Source: Candidatus Parabacteroides intestinigallinarum (GTDB taxonomy: Bacteria; Bacteroidota; Bacteroidia; Bacteroidales; Tannerellaceae). Taken from it: a stretch of DNA of 59,840 nucleotides. The stretch covers positions 1 through 59,840 of the forward strand of contig DXEN01000077.1 of assembly GCA_019114945.1 (NCBI GenBank). The letters run 5' to 3'. Positions 39,936-48,683 of this stretch are shown piece by piece. A model generated the notes under the pieces. The model was not told the origin of the DNA and did not search any database. It was given only the letters and a program-made list of their open reading frames with translations. The translations under genes were made by a program, and so were the position numbers. The first letter of the stretch is position 1; the number at the start of each line of letters is the position of its first letter.

Positions 39936-41981
39936 ATGAAAAAGAGAAAAATGTTTCCGTTTTTAGCGGCGAGTCTGGTCGTTTTAGCGAGTTGCGATGC
40001 TCCTCAAAAAGAAGAAGAGGTATCCGTTGGCGCTATCAATTTGGCGAACTTGGATACGACGGTGGCCCCGGGCTCGGATTTTTACGAGTACGCTTGTGGC
40101 GGATGGATCAAGAACAATCCATTGCCCGCGGAATACGCGCGTTTCGGTACGTTCGACCAGTTGCGCGATAACAATCAAGAGCGATTGCGGGTATTGATCG
40201 ATGAGCTGAGCGCCACGCCGCACGAGGCGGGTAGTGTGGCCCAGAAGATAAGCGCCTTGTACGCGATGGGCCTGGATAGCACGCGCTTGAATAACGAGCG
40301 CGAGGCGCCTATCAAGGACGAGCTGGACGCGATCCTCTCGGTCGCGACCAAGGCGGATGTATCGAAGACGGTAGCCGCCTTGCATAAAGAGGGGATGACG
40401 CCCTTCTTCGCCTTGTTCGTCGGGGCGGACGAGAAGAATAGCGCGATGAATATCGTGCAATTGTACCAAGCGGGTATTGGTATGGGCGACCGGGATTATT
40501 ATCTGCTGGAAGACGAGGGAACCGTGAGGCTCCGCGACGCTTATAAGGCGTATATCAACAGGTTGTTCACGTTGACGGGCGCCAGTCCGGAGCAGGCCGA
40601 CGCCGCGGTGGAGGGCGTGATGAAGGTCGAGACGGGAATCGCCAAGGTGTCGTATAGCCGCGAGGACTTGCGGGATTCCCGGAAGAACTACAACAAGATG
40701 ACCTACGAGGAGTTTAAGAAAATCGGCTCGCCGATCGATTGGGATATCTATTTCGAGGCGATGGGGCTGGATAGCTTGCGCGAGCTGGACGCGAAGCAAG
40801 TCGATTTTTACAAGGGGCTGGACCAATTCCTGAAAGATGTCACCGTGGATGAGCAAAAATATTATCTGGCGTTCAATTTGCTGGACGCCGCCGCTCCTTA
40901 CTTGAGCGATGATTTCGTGGAGGCCGGGTTTGAGTTCTATGGGAAGGCCCTTTCCGGCAAGCAAGAGCAGCAACCCCGCTGGAAACGCTCGTTGAACACG
41001 GTAAACGCCGCTTTGGGAGAGGCGGTTGGCGAGATGTACGTGGCGAAGTATTTCCCCGCCTCCTCCAAGGAGAAAATGATGGCATTGGTAGGCAATTTGC
41101 GCGTCGCCCTGGGCGAGCGCATCAATGGCTTGCCATGGATGAGCGATACCACCAAGGCGAAAGCGCGGGAGAAACTGGCCGCGTTTACGGTCAAGATCGG
41201 TTATCCGGATACATGGCGCGATTATAGCGGATTGGAGATCAAGGGTGATTCGTATTGGGCGAACGTGCGTCGCTCGAACATTTTCGATATGCGGTATCAA
41301 CTGGCCGACGCGGGCAAACCGGTGGATAAGTCGCGCTGGTATATGACACCGCAAACCGTAAACGCTTATTATAACCCGACCACCAACGAGATCTGTTTCC
41401 CCGCCGCTATCTTGCAACCCCCGTTCTTCAACCCCGAGGCGGACGACGCGGTGAACTATGGCGCGATAGGCGTGGTGATCGGCCACGAGATGACGCATGG
41501 GTTCGACGATCAAGGACGGAACTATGATAAGGACGGGAACCTCGTGGATTGGTGGACCGCGGATGACGCGGCTCGTTTCACGGAGCGTGCGGATAAACTG
41601 GCCGAGCAATACGACCGGATTATCGTGGTGGATACGTTGCACGCGAACGGGCGTTTTACCTTGGGCGAGAACATAGCGGATCATGGAGGTTTGCTGGTCG
41701 CTCATCAAGCTTACCGGAATAGCCTGAAAGGGAAGGAGGCCCCGGCTCCGATCGATGGTTTCACGGACGAGCAACGTTTCTTCTTGGGATACGCTACCTT
41801 ATGGGGGCAGAATATCCGTCCGGAGGAGATTCGCCGGCTGACGAAGATCGATCCGCACTCGCTGGGCAAATGGCGCGTGAACGCGGCTTTGCGGAATATC
41901 GACGCGTTCTATGACGCGTTCGATATCCAGGAAGGCGATCCGATGTATATGGCTCCGGAGGAGCGGGTCGTTATCTGGTGA
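39936..41981 (+). CDS. M13 family metallopeptidase lipoprotein (neprilysin/PepO-like)
   Basis: A 681-residue predicted lipoprotein. The frame is open from a TTG at 39927, but the ATG at 39936 gives a proper signal, with lipobox VLASC (Cys20). The N-terminal M13 domain (YACGGWIKNNPLPAEYARFGTFDQL) and C-terminal catalytic domain are complete. Zinc site HEMTH lies near residue 517 (GVVIGHEMTHGFDDQGRNYD), the third ligand is in GENIADHGG, and NAYYNPTTNEICFPA is the substrate-binding strand. It should cleave oligopeptides in the periplasm or at the surface. Length is normal. An inverted-repeat terminator follows. Confidence 0.95.
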   Translation: MKKRKMFPFLAASLVVLASCDAPQKEEEVSVGAINLANLDTTVAPGSDFYEYACGGWIKNNPLPAEYARFGTFDQLRDNNQERLRVLIDELSATPHEAGSVAQKISALYAMGLDSTRLNNEREAPIKDELDAILSVATKADVSKTVAALHKEGMTPFFALFVGADEKNSAMNIVQLYQAGIGMGDRDYYLLEDEGTVRLRDAYKAYINRLFTLTGASPEQADAAVEGVMKVETGIAKVSYSREDLRDSRKNYNKMTYEEFKKIGSPIDWDIYFEAMGLDSLRELDAKQVDFYKGLDQFLKDVTVDEQKYYLAFNLLDAAAPYLSDDFVEAGFEFYGKALSGKQEQQPRWKRSLNTVNAALGEAVGEMYVAKYFPASSKEKMMALVGNLRVALGERINGLPWMSDTTKAKAREKLAAFTVKIGYPDTWRDYSGLEIKGDSYWANVRRSNIFDMRYQLADAGKPVDKSRWYMTPQTVNAYYNPTTNEICFPAAILQPPFFNPEADDAVNYGAIGVVIGHEMTHGFDDQGRNYDKDGNLVDWWTADDAARFTERADKLAEQYDRIIVVDTLHANGRFTLGENIADHGGLLVAHQAYRNSLKGKEAPAPIDGFTDEQRFFLGYATLWGQNIRPEEIRRLTKIDPHSLGKWRVNAALRNIDAFYDAFDIQEGDPMYMAPEERVVIW

Positions 41982-42017
41982 GAAAAGATCCGTACGTAGT
42001 ACGTATAAGGAAAAAAA

Positions 42018-42059
42018 GAACGCGGGCACGTTTATACGAAAAAAACGATGCCCGCGTTC
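42018..42059. terminator. Long-loop inverted repeat between M13 peptidase and AraC genes
   Basis: GAACGCGGGCA and TGCCCGCGTTC, an 11-bp perfect stem with a 20-base loop, lie between convergent genes. No good T-run follows on the plus strand; on the minus strand TTCTTTTTTTCC follows, so termination of the AraC gene is the better fit. Confidence 0.65.
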
Positions 42060-42105
42060 GTGTATGCCCCCATTCCGAAGATGATAAGAAATACGTGTAT
42101 TTCTT

Positions 42106-42972
42106 TTACGCTAAATTACTTTTCTTGCGCCGGTATTCCTGTGGCGTCATACCGGTGTGTTGCCTGAAATATTTATTGAAAAAGGATAGATTGTTAAACC
42201 CTAAGGAGAACGCGATTTCCTTGACGGTCAGATCCGTCGAACGTAATTGGGCCTTCGCATCCATCGTGACGATCGACGAGATGATCTCCAAGGGAGTGAG
42301 CCCGATCGCTTTTTTTATCGTCGTGCAAAAATGAGGCAACGATAAATTCAATTGGGCCGCGTAGAACGATACGCTATGCTCGGTCGTATAATGCTCTACC
42401 ACGAGCTGGATGAACTTGCGGTAAATCTCGTGGGTACGCGTCCGCACCCCGTTTGTCCATTGGCTATGATTCTTGTACAATTCCGCGGTGCCCTGCATGA
42501 ATATCGTGAGATACGCGACAATCAGGTTCTTGTTTACCGGGGTGTAAGGCGCGGATAGCGATTGCGCGCGAATCAATAAGCGATACCCGTCGACAAAAAG
42601 CTCCGCCACGGGCTCCTCTAACGGCATGACGGGATGTTCCGTGATGATGGGGAGGAAACTCATTGTCGATTTGATGAAATTGATATTTTTCATAAACTCG
42701 GCGGAGAATCCCGCCACATGGAAACAAGCGTCGTCCGATATCTCGTGGAATTGGATGAAATTGTTGGGTACCAATGTCACGAAATCATATTTCCGGATCG
42801 TATATTTCGTTAGGTTGATGGATAGCTGCACGGTGCCTTCTACACAAAGGATAAACAGACCAGCGTTTATTTTACAGGGTAAATGGCTGTATTTGTTTAG
42901 CGTCTCTTTTGTGATGCGATCACTTACGATAAAGTCGTCCGTGATATCGAATATGAGCGTCTCTTTTACCAT
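42106..42972 (-). CDS. AraC family transcriptional regulator
   Basis: A 288-residue regulator with an N-terminal cupin-like sensor part (1-170; KINAGLFILCVEGTVQLSINLTKYTIRKYDFVTLVPNNF) and a C-terminal double helix-turn-helix (VSFYAAQLNLSLPHFCTTIKKAIGLTPLEIISSIV; LTVKEIAFSLGFNNLSFFNKYFRQHTGMTPQEYRRKK). The last segment is the classic AraC signature. It is transcribed away from an SLC45-like sugar transporter and may regulate it. The 400-bp divergent region holds a separate small transcription unit. Confidence 0.93.
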   Translation of the reverse strand: MVKETLIFDITDDFIVSDRITKETLNKYSHLPCKINAGLFILCVEGTVQLSINLTKYTIRKYDFVTLVPNNFIQFHEISDDACFHVAGFSAEFMKNINFIKSTMSFLPIITEHPVMPLEEPVAELFVDGYRLLIRAQSLSAPYTPVNKNLIVAYLTIFMQGTAELYKNHSQWTNGVRTRTHEIYRKFIQLVVEHYTTEHSVSFYAAQLNLSLPHFCTTIKKAIGLTPLEIISSIVTMDAKAQLRSTDLTVKEIAFSLGFNNLSFFNKYFRQHTGMTPQEYRRKKSNLA

Positions 42973-43093
42973 CTCTGAACGATAATTTGTCCAAAGATAC
43001 GGATTTATAACTACTTATTTTTCTGTGCAATAAAAATAGAACATAGAAACCAAAGAATAGCATTGATTATGTATAATCCGCCGGATGGAGGGC

Positions 43094-43165
43094 AAAAAAA
43101 AGAAGGCCATCCTCACGGACAGCCAATCCCATTGTTAACCTTAAATCTAATACCATGAAAAACAC
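43094..43165 (-). ncRNA. Candidate small RNA or attenuated leader (about 70 nt)
   Basis: On the minus strand a perfect -7 element TATATTTG (43170-43177) is followed about 45 bp later by an intrinsic terminator. The terminator has stem GGCTGTCC / GGATGGCC (two G.U pairs, loop GTGA, 43105-43124), then TTCTTTTTTTTG. Transcription from this promoter would give an RNA of about 70 nt ending 120 bp before the AraC gene. A 29-codon frame (starts ATG GTA TTA, ends TAA) also runs through the terminator. I favour a ncRNA or a leader attenuating the AraC gene; the peptide reading is less likely. Confidence 0.55.
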
Positions 43166-43169
43166 GATG

Positions 43170-43177
43170 CAAATATA
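43170..43177 (-). promoter_or_regulatory. -7 element (TATATTTG) of the candidate small RNA
   Basis: Exact TAnnTTTG match on the minus strand; the -33 position has no clear TTTG. Confidence 0.5.
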
Positions 43178-43373
43178 GGCATTTTATGTTATGTAGCATA
43201 CATAATTATTTGGAAATCTCGTTTGTTTAACTTGAATTAACGGGCTTATGCTTTATAACATGATTTTGAAACCTATTTTTTCTTTGGGTAAGAAATCTAT
43301 ACGGTGTTTGAGGGGTTTATCGAAAATAATTCCGTAAGTTTGTTTGTTTAATTAAAATGTCGTGTGAATCATC

Positions 43374-44735
43374 ATGAAAACAAAACCATTCTTGAGCTTT
43401 TGGCAGATATGGAACCTTACGTTTGGTTTCTTGGGTATTCAATTCGGTTTCGCTTTACAGAACGCCAATTCGAGCCGGATTCTTCAAATCTATGGGGCTG
43501 ACGTGGAGCAGCTCTCCTTATTTTGGCTGGCGGCCCCGTTGACGGGTATGATCATCCAGCCGATTATCGGCCATTATTCGGATCGCACCTGGTGCCGGTT
43601 AGGGCGTCGGAGACCTTTTTTCTTGGTAGGAGCGATCTGTACGGCGATCGCTTTGATACTGATGCCGAACGCGGGTATATTCCTCTCGCCGGGAACGGAG
43701 AGCGCGATTCTTTCTCCCGTATTGATCGGGGCGGGTATGCTGATGATTATGGATGCCTCTATCAATGTGACGATGGAACCATTCCGGGCCCTGGTGGGAG
43801 ATATGTTGCCCGACGAGCAGCATACGACCGGTTTTTCCATCCAGACCTTCCTGATTGGTATCGGGGCCGTGGTTGGCTCCTTGCTCCCGAGTATCATGAA
43901 TAAGGTGTTTGGCTTGTCTAACACGGCGCTCGCAGGCGAGGTGGCGGACAACGTGAAATATTCGTTCTATATCGGCGCCTTTATTTTGCTGGCGTGCGTG
44001 CTTTGGACCATTATCCGTACCAAGGAATACTCGCCGGAGGAGATGGCCGAGTTCCGCCTTTCCGGAGGGGAGAGCGTCGAGAAAAGGAACATGAGCAATG
44101 GGTTCATGGAGATTCTGCATGATGTTTTTCACATGCCGGGAATCATGCTACGATTGGGGTTGTGCCAGTTCTTCGCGTGGTTCGCCTTATATTCCATGTG
44201 GGTTTATTCCACGCCCGCCCTGGCCGAGCATGTGTATGGCACGACCGATCCCTCTTCCGTCGAGTACGCGATGGCGGGCGATAAGGTAGGGGAGCTATTC
44301 AGCATATATAATTTCGTGGCGATGCTGTTCGCCCTCGCCTTGATCCCGATCGCCCGCTATTTGGGGCGGAAGGTGACGCACGCGGTTTGCCTTTGCTTGG
44401 GAGGGTTGGGTTTGGTTTCCCTCTATTTGCTGGAAGATACGGGGCTGATGGTTTTCTCGATGATCGGTATCGGTATCGCTTGGGCCAGTATTCTGGCGAT
44501 GCCCTACGCTATTCTATCGGATAGTTTGCCGATGGACAAGATGGGTACGTATATGGGGATTTTCAATTTCTTCATTACGATTCCTCAAATCGTGAACGGG
44601 ATTATTCATGGATGGATCGTGCGAAATGTTTATCAAGGGCACGCGGTATTCGCGTTGCTTACGGGCGGTATATTCTTGTTCCTCGCCGCGGCTTCCGTCT
44701 GCTTGGTGAAAGAGAAGAGGCTCGCCCGCCCATAG
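43374..44735 (+). CDS. MFS sugar transporter, SLC45-like
   Basis: A 453-residue inner-membrane transporter with 12 predicted helices. It starts LSFWQIWNLTFGFLGIQFGFALQNANSSRILQ, typical of the SLC45/GPH-like sugar-cation symporter group found beside Bacteroidetes glycosidases. The MFS loop motif appears as GHYSDRTWCRLGRRRPFFLVG between helices 2 and 3, and a helix near 140-160 carries DASINVTMEPFRALVGDML. The likely substrates are maltose or another disaccharide, but this is inferred from the family. It is divergent from the AraC regulator, its probable controller. Confidence 0.88.
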   Translation: MKTKPFLSFWQIWNLTFGFLGIQFGFALQNANSSRILQIYGADVEQLSLFWLAAPLTGMIIQPIIGHYSDRTWCRLGRRRPFFLVGAICTAIALILMPNAGIFLSPGTESAILSPVLIGAGMLMIMDASINVTMEPFRALVGDMLPDEQHTTGFSIQTFLIGIGAVVGSLLPSIMNKVFGLSNTALAGEVADNVKYSFYIGAFILLACVLWTIIRTKEYSPEEMAEFRLSGGESVEKRNMSNGFMEILHDVFHMPGIMLRLGLCQFFAWFALYSMWVYSTPALAEHVYGTTDPSSVEYAMAGDKVGELFSIYNFVAMLFALALIPIARYLGRKVTHAVCLCLGGLGLVSLYLLEDTGLMVFSMIGIGIAWASILAMPYAILSDSLPMDKMGTYMGIFNFFITIPQIVNGIIHGWIVRNVYQGHAVFALLTGGIFLFLAAASVCLVKEKRLARP

Positions 44736-44894
44736 GGGAAAGTTTGATAAGTCCGCGGTTCCCTGTTGCCAAGCGTACGAACGCTATATCCAAGCAAAAC
44801 AGCAAGTTATTAATGTAGGTAGAAAAACGTATATATCTCGGATAACCTCGGGATCACCCCGCGATAACAACAGGAAACCTATGGACCAAACTAA
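44736..44894. other. Intergenic region with imperfect inverted repeat
   Basis: GGTTCCCTGTTG (44759-44770) and CAACAGGAAACC (44868-44879) are inverted with one mismatch and enclose about 97 bp of AT-rich sequence. Nothing else is recognised. It separates the convergent transporter and small-membrane-protein genes. Confidence 0.4.
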
Positions 44895-45092
44895 CTAAAA
44901 GGCGTCTTTTTTCTCCTCGCCCTTTTTAGCGTGCAAAAAGCGAAGAGCGACCATGCTGACCGTAACGACCGCGAGCACGCCCATAATGACGTGTTTCTTG
45001 ACTTCGTCCTCGAATGTAGTTGTTCCTACTAATACCAGTACAATGAACGATACCATCATTACGGCATCTACCAGATCTTTACTTATTTTCAT
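44895..45092 (-). CDS. Small two-helix membrane protein (unknown)
   Basis: A 65-residue protein with two hydrophobic stretches (LVDAVMMVSFIVLVLVGTTTF, residues 7-27, and VIMGVLAVVTVSMVALRFL, about 35-53) separated by a charged turn EDEVKKH, and a Lys-rich tail. No family is recognised. It follows another small two-helix membrane gene on the same strand (38-bp gap), so the pair is probably one operon. Confidence 0.65.
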   Translation of the reverse strand: MKISKDLVDAVMMVSFIVLVLVGTTTFEDEVKKHVIMGVLAVVTVSMVALRFLHAKKGEEKKDAF

Positions 45093-45130
45093 GATTCCTT
45101 GAGATTTAAAGACTATAATATGTTTGCTAT

Positions 45131-45343
45131 TTATTCCTTGTTCGCGATTTCCTCTTCCGTGGACGCTTGTGGCTGGCTAAGGCCTTTCATGATGCCATAC
45201 AGCCCGATGAACAATGCCCCCATTACTACGACTAATTTTATGTAATCGTTCGGAATCAGAGAGCTACACGCGAGTACACATCCCGCGATAGTTAAAAGAA
45301 CATACAGATAGATACGTACTTTATTCGATTTACTTGTTGCCAT
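45131..45343 (-). CDS. Small two-helix membrane protein (unknown)
   Basis: A 70-residue protein: a basic N-terminus (MATSKSNKVR), helix 1 (IYLYVLLTIAGCVLACSSLI), a short loop, helix 2 (KLVVVMGALFIGLYGIMKGL) and an acidic tail (STEEEIANKE). It is similar in size and layout to its downstream neighbour but not in sequence. The mirror-image tail charges (acidic here, basic there) suggest the two may pair in the membrane; this is speculation. Confidence 0.65.
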   Translation of the reverse strand: MATSKSNKVRIYLYVLLTIAGCVLACSSLIPNDYIKLVVVMGALFIGLYGIMKGLSQPQASTEEEIANKE

Positions 45344-45634
45344 AATTATATATTGTTTGAATTGTTTTTATCCTAAATAATGAATTGTCAATGGTAGGGA
45401 TGGGGGATGATTCGTCGGGGGAACACGGGCGTCTCAAAGCATCGAGGCACGTATAAAACATACCTTTAGCCCGCCGTGCGATTCACGCGCGTCATCGTCT
45501 CATCTCGAACCTTTAAATGATGAATATTGATTTCGCGGGGGATATAAGGTTACATTTAAGCCATACCCCCTCTTGTAAAACCGGATAGTTTTACATCCGA
45601 TATACATATTAAATATGTACGCCCGCTTTCGTGG
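45344..45634. other. Intergenic region, no gene seen
   Basis: About 290 bp between two minus-strand genes. Reading both strands, I find no credible ORF, tRNA or riboswitch. GC is uneven: a GC-richer part at 45400-45500 and an AT-rich part at 45500-45620. It probably holds the promoter of the small membrane gene pair, but no good -7 element is visible. Confidence 0.4.
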
Positions 45635-46036
45635 CTAAATGATAAGTTTCCGCAAGGAATAGACATATTGCCCCATGCGGCAAAAAAGAGTGGATACGAT
45701 TACACCTTGAAAGGTGGATGTGTGTTGAGAAACTTTATGTAGTTGATTTTCTCCTCGCAAACGTAAGTCTTGAAGGAACTTCTCAAAGGTTTTCCATTCC
45801 CGGACATCGACGCTGTTATTGGAGCTTTGGAAAACCCGCCGTGGCGTAAGGCAATTGCTCGTCTTCAGCTCGTTGCTCAATACCTCGAACTTGCGTTGTG
45901 TGTTCGTGGTGTTTTGCTTCTCCATAATGGCTTCCGTGGCCGGCGACACGCCCTCCCCCTCGCTTGGGCTCATCAATTCCGGAGCGAAAAGCAAGGCACT
46001 TACCAATAAACCTATTATGAATAGCCAACTCTTCAT
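45635..46036 (-). CDS. Hypothetical exported or membrane-anchored small protein
   Basis: A 133-residue protein with an N-terminal hydrophobic segment (MKSWLFIIGLLVSALLFAPEL) that could be a signal peptide or anchor. The remainder is polar and Ser/Asn/Thr-rich (EKQNTTNTQRKFEVLSNELKT), with two cysteines and a basic end. No family is recognised. The start is the ATG at 46036; the frame extends upstream only via TTG. A -7-like TATATTCG ends only 4 bp before this ATG, so the mRNA might be nearly leaderless. Composition is AT-richer than its neighbours, so its status as a real gene is moderate. Confidence 0.5.
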   Translation of the reverse strand: MKSWLFIIGLLVSALLFAPELMSPSEGEGVSPATEAIMEKQNTTNTQRKFEVLSNELKTSNCLTPRRVFQSSNNSVDVREWKTFEKFLQDLRLRGENQLHKVSQHTSTFQGVIVSTLFCRMGQYVYSLRKLII

Positions 46037-46202
46037 GCCGCGAATATACAAAGTATTTCTTTTGAAGATAGCAATGACAAAATGTTTTTTGTTTTTATTT
46101 TCGCGGGGGAAAAGAATTCTTTAGTACAGGTTTGTTCCCGTTTGGGGGAAACGTGCTTTTAGTGGGTATAAAACATAGTTTTATCGTGGGAATAAGATAG
46201 GT

Positions 46203-47090
46203 ATGGTAAAATATAAATCGAGAACGCGGGCGTGGATAGAGGCGGCGCGCCCGAGGACTTTGGCGGCCTCGTTCAGTCCCGTGCTGGTCGGATGCGCCTT
46301 AGCTTACCGGGATGGGATGTTTCGGTTGGTGCCCGCGCTTTTGTGTGTATGCGTGGCGTTGCTGGCGCAGATCGCGAGTAATTTCGCGAATGATTATTTT
46401 GATTTCAAATCCGGGGCGGACAATCCGGACCGCTTGGGACCGGAGCGTGCGGTGGCATCTGGCTGGATAACGCCTCGCGCGATGTTGCGCGGCACGTTTA
46501 TCACTTTGGGAGCGGCCTGCCTTTGTGGTTGTTGCTTGTTGTTTTTCGCCAGCTGGGAGTTGATTTTTGTCGGTATCACCATCGCTATTTGCGTGTTGGC
46601 ATATTCCGCGGGCCCTTTCCCGCTCGCGTATAATGGCCTGGGCGATGTTTGCGTGGTGCTTTTTTATGGGATTATCCCGGTTTGCTTCACTTACTATGTG
46701 CAGGCATTGTCGTTCTCGTTGTTGTCGTTCTTGCTTTCGCTTGCTTTGGGATTATTGTCCACGAATATATTAATCGTGAATAATTACCGCGATTACGAGC
46801 AGGATAAGGCGGCTCGTAAACGAACGACAATCGTATTGTTTGGAAGGACGTTCGGCGTAGTGGCTTATTTATTGAATGGTTTGCTGGCCATCTTGCTCGC
46901 GCTTCCATTGCTGGTAATGGCTCCCTCTTGGTTGGTGGGATTGTTCGCGGCTTTTGGCGCGTTGTTTTTTGTCACCTGGCAAGAGATGCGACGTTGCCGG
47001 GGCCGTGCGCTGAATCGGACGTTGGGGCGCACGGCTCGGAACGTTTTTCTTTTCGCGGTCTTGCTCTCTATCGCTTTGTTATTCGTGTAG
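46203..47090 (+). CDS. menA: 1,4-dihydroxy-2-naphthoate polyprenyltransferase
   Basis: A 295-residue UbiA-superfamily inner-membrane enzyme attaching the polyprenyl chain to DHNA, the membrane step of menaquinone synthesis. Both Asp-rich prenyl-diphosphate motifs are present: NDYFDFKSGADNPDRLGPERAVASG (about 64-88) and NNYRDYEQDKAARKRT (about 195-210). Eight to nine hydrophobic helices fill the rest. This supports anaerobic menaquinone-based respiration. It is convergent with nnr, with only 3 bp between stops. Confidence 0.95.
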   Translation: MVKYKSRTRAWIEAARPRTLAASFSPVLVGCALAYRDGMFRLVPALLCVCVALLAQIASNFANDYFDFKSGADNPDRLGPERAVASGWITPRAMLRGTFITLGAACLCGCCLLFFASWELIFVGITIAICVLAYSAGPFPLAYNGLGDVCVVLFYGIIPVCFTYYVQALSFSLLSFLLSLALGLLSTNILIVNNYRDYEQDKAARKRTTIVLFGRTFGVVAYLLNGLLAILLALPLLVMAPSWLVGLFAAFGALFFVTWQEMRRCRGRALNRTLGRTARNVFLFAVLLSIALLFV

Positions 47091-47093
47091 GCT

Positions 47094-48605
47094 TTATTTG
47101 AGTTGTTTGAAAGCCGTACCTAACATATCGATAATATCGCTGGCTATTAGGCTCTCCTCCGAATGGGACGAGGCCGCTAAATCGCCCGCGGTCGCATGTA
47201 GGAATACTCCTATCACGGCGGCGCTTTCGGGGGAATAACCTTGGGCGAGCAAACCTAAGATAATTCCCGTCAGAACATCTCCGCTTCCGGCGGTAGCCAT
47301 TCCTGGATTACCACAGCTATTGATATATACATTTCCTATCGGTGTGCATATGGCCGTATACGCGCCTTTTAACACTAAGCATACTTTATGCTCGGAGGCG
47401 AACGCGCGGGCTTTCGCCAAACGTTCGTAAGAGTTCGCGCTTTCGCCCGCCAATCGTTCGAATTCTTTCGGATGAGGGGTAAGAATACTATGTTGTGGCA
47501 CGTCTTTCAGCCATTCCTTATTCGACGCTAAGATGTTGATCGCGTCCGCATCGATGACAACAGGCTTGGAGGCGGATCGCAGGATCTGCTCGATAGCCGC
47601 CGCCGATTCCGGATGTGTTTCTAATCCCGGTCCCATGCCTATCGCCGCGTAAGCGTCCAGCTCTGGAGGTGTCGAGAGATGATCCGGGTGCTCGTCGAAA
47701 CTGAGCATCGCCTCCGGGAAAGCGGTTTGGAATACGGATTCGCCACGTGCCGGTATATGCGCGGTGAGCAAACCGGCGCCGCTTCTGAGGCAGGCTTTTG
47801 CCGCCAAGAGGGCCGCGCCCATTTTCCCTTTACTTCCCGCGATCAGTAGGGCGTGTCCGAAGATGCCTTTATGCGCGAAGCGGTCGCGGGGTAGTAATGA
47901 ATAGGCGATATCCTCTTCCTCCACGAAATTGTAAGGTGTCCGCGTTTGGTCGATCGCGTCGGGATGAAGCCCTATGTCCAAAATCTTCCAACGGCCTACA
48001 TAGGGGGCGTTTTCGGGGAAGAAGAACGCTAATTTCGGGAATCCGAATGTCAAGGTCATATCCGCCTTGACAATCGCGTTCGGGTTGTTTTTGCGATTAT
48101 CTTCCCCAAACAAGCCGGAGGGGATGTCGATCGCGACAATCTTAGCCTCCGATTGGTTGATATAGCTCACGACACTGGCGAAGCCTCCCGTAAGCGGGCG
48201 GTTCAGTCCCGAACCGAATAAGCCATCGATCACTACATCGTGTTCGCTCAACTCCGGCGGTTCGAAGTCTTGGGTGATTTCCGTGAAATCGACTCGTTCC
48301 ATATCGAGCAGACGTCGCTTGTTCCGTTCGCAATCCTCGGACAAATGCTCTGTCGGGTTGAATAGGTAAGTTTCCACGCGATACGATTCCTCGGTCAAAA
48401 GGCGTGCGATCGCTAACGCGTCCGCTCCGTTATTGCCTTGTCCGGCGAAAATGATAACACGGATCTGTTTGGAATAATGGCGGCAAAACTCATGTACGAA
48501 CATCGTCGCGGCTCGCTCCACCAAATCAATCGATTCGATAGGCTCGTATTGAATCGTATATTGGTCAAGTTCCTTGACTTGGTTGGTTGAAAATATCTTA
48601 ATCAT
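47094..48605 (-). CDS. nnr: Bifunctional NAD(P)HX epimerase / ADP-dependent NAD(P)HX dehydratase
   Basis: A 503-residue fusion repairing hydrated NADH/NADPH. The N-terminal epimerase (YjeF_N, about 1-215) shows IFAGQGNNGADALAIARLL and VVIDGLFGSGLNRPLTGGF. The C-terminal ribokinase-like dehydratase (about 230-500) shows GHALLIAGSKGKMGAALLAAKACLRSGAGLLT, STPPELDAYAAIGMGPGL, HSILTPHPKEFERL and the ATP-site GMATAGSGDVLTGIILGLLAQG. Both halves look complete. It lies 78 bp downstream of the WbqC gene. Confidence 0.96.
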   Translation of the reverse strand: MIKIFSTNQVKELDQYTIQYEPIESIDLVERAATMFVHEFCRHYSKQIRVIIFAGQGNNGADALAIARLLTEESYRVETYLFNPTEHLSEDCERNKRRLLDMERVDFTEITQDFEPPELSEHDVVIDGLFGSGLNRPLTGGFASVVSYINQSEAKIVAIDIPSGLFGEDNRKNNPNAIVKADMTLTFGFPKLAFFFPENAPYVGRWKILDIGLHPDAIDQTRTPYNFVEEEDIAYSLLPRDRFAHKGIFGHALLIAGSKGKMGAALLAAKACLRSGAGLLTAHIPARGESVFQTAFPEAMLSFDEHPDHLSTPPELDAYAAIGMGPGLETHPESAAAIEQILRSASKPVVIDADAINILASNKEWLKDVPQHSILTPHPKEFERLAGESANSYERLAKARAFASEHKVCLVLKGAYTAICTPIGNVYINSCGNPGMATAGSGDVLTGIILGLLAQGYSPESAAVIGVFLHATAGDLAASSHSEESLIASDIIDMLGTAFKQLK

Positions 48606-48683
48606 AATCTATGGTATATTTGAAAGGCAAACTTACGAAAAATATCCGGAATAACCTCGGAAATCCGCGTGTATAAATCATGA

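Noticed and set aside
39984-41774. 596-codon frame antisense to the M13 peptidase gene
   Set aside because: A shadow of a high-GC real gene; the plus-strand frame has complete catalytic motifs and a lipoprotein signal.
42973-43373. Riboswitch in the AraC-MFS divergent region
   Set aside because: Only a terminator hairpin and promoter are visible; no known aptamer core could be recognised.
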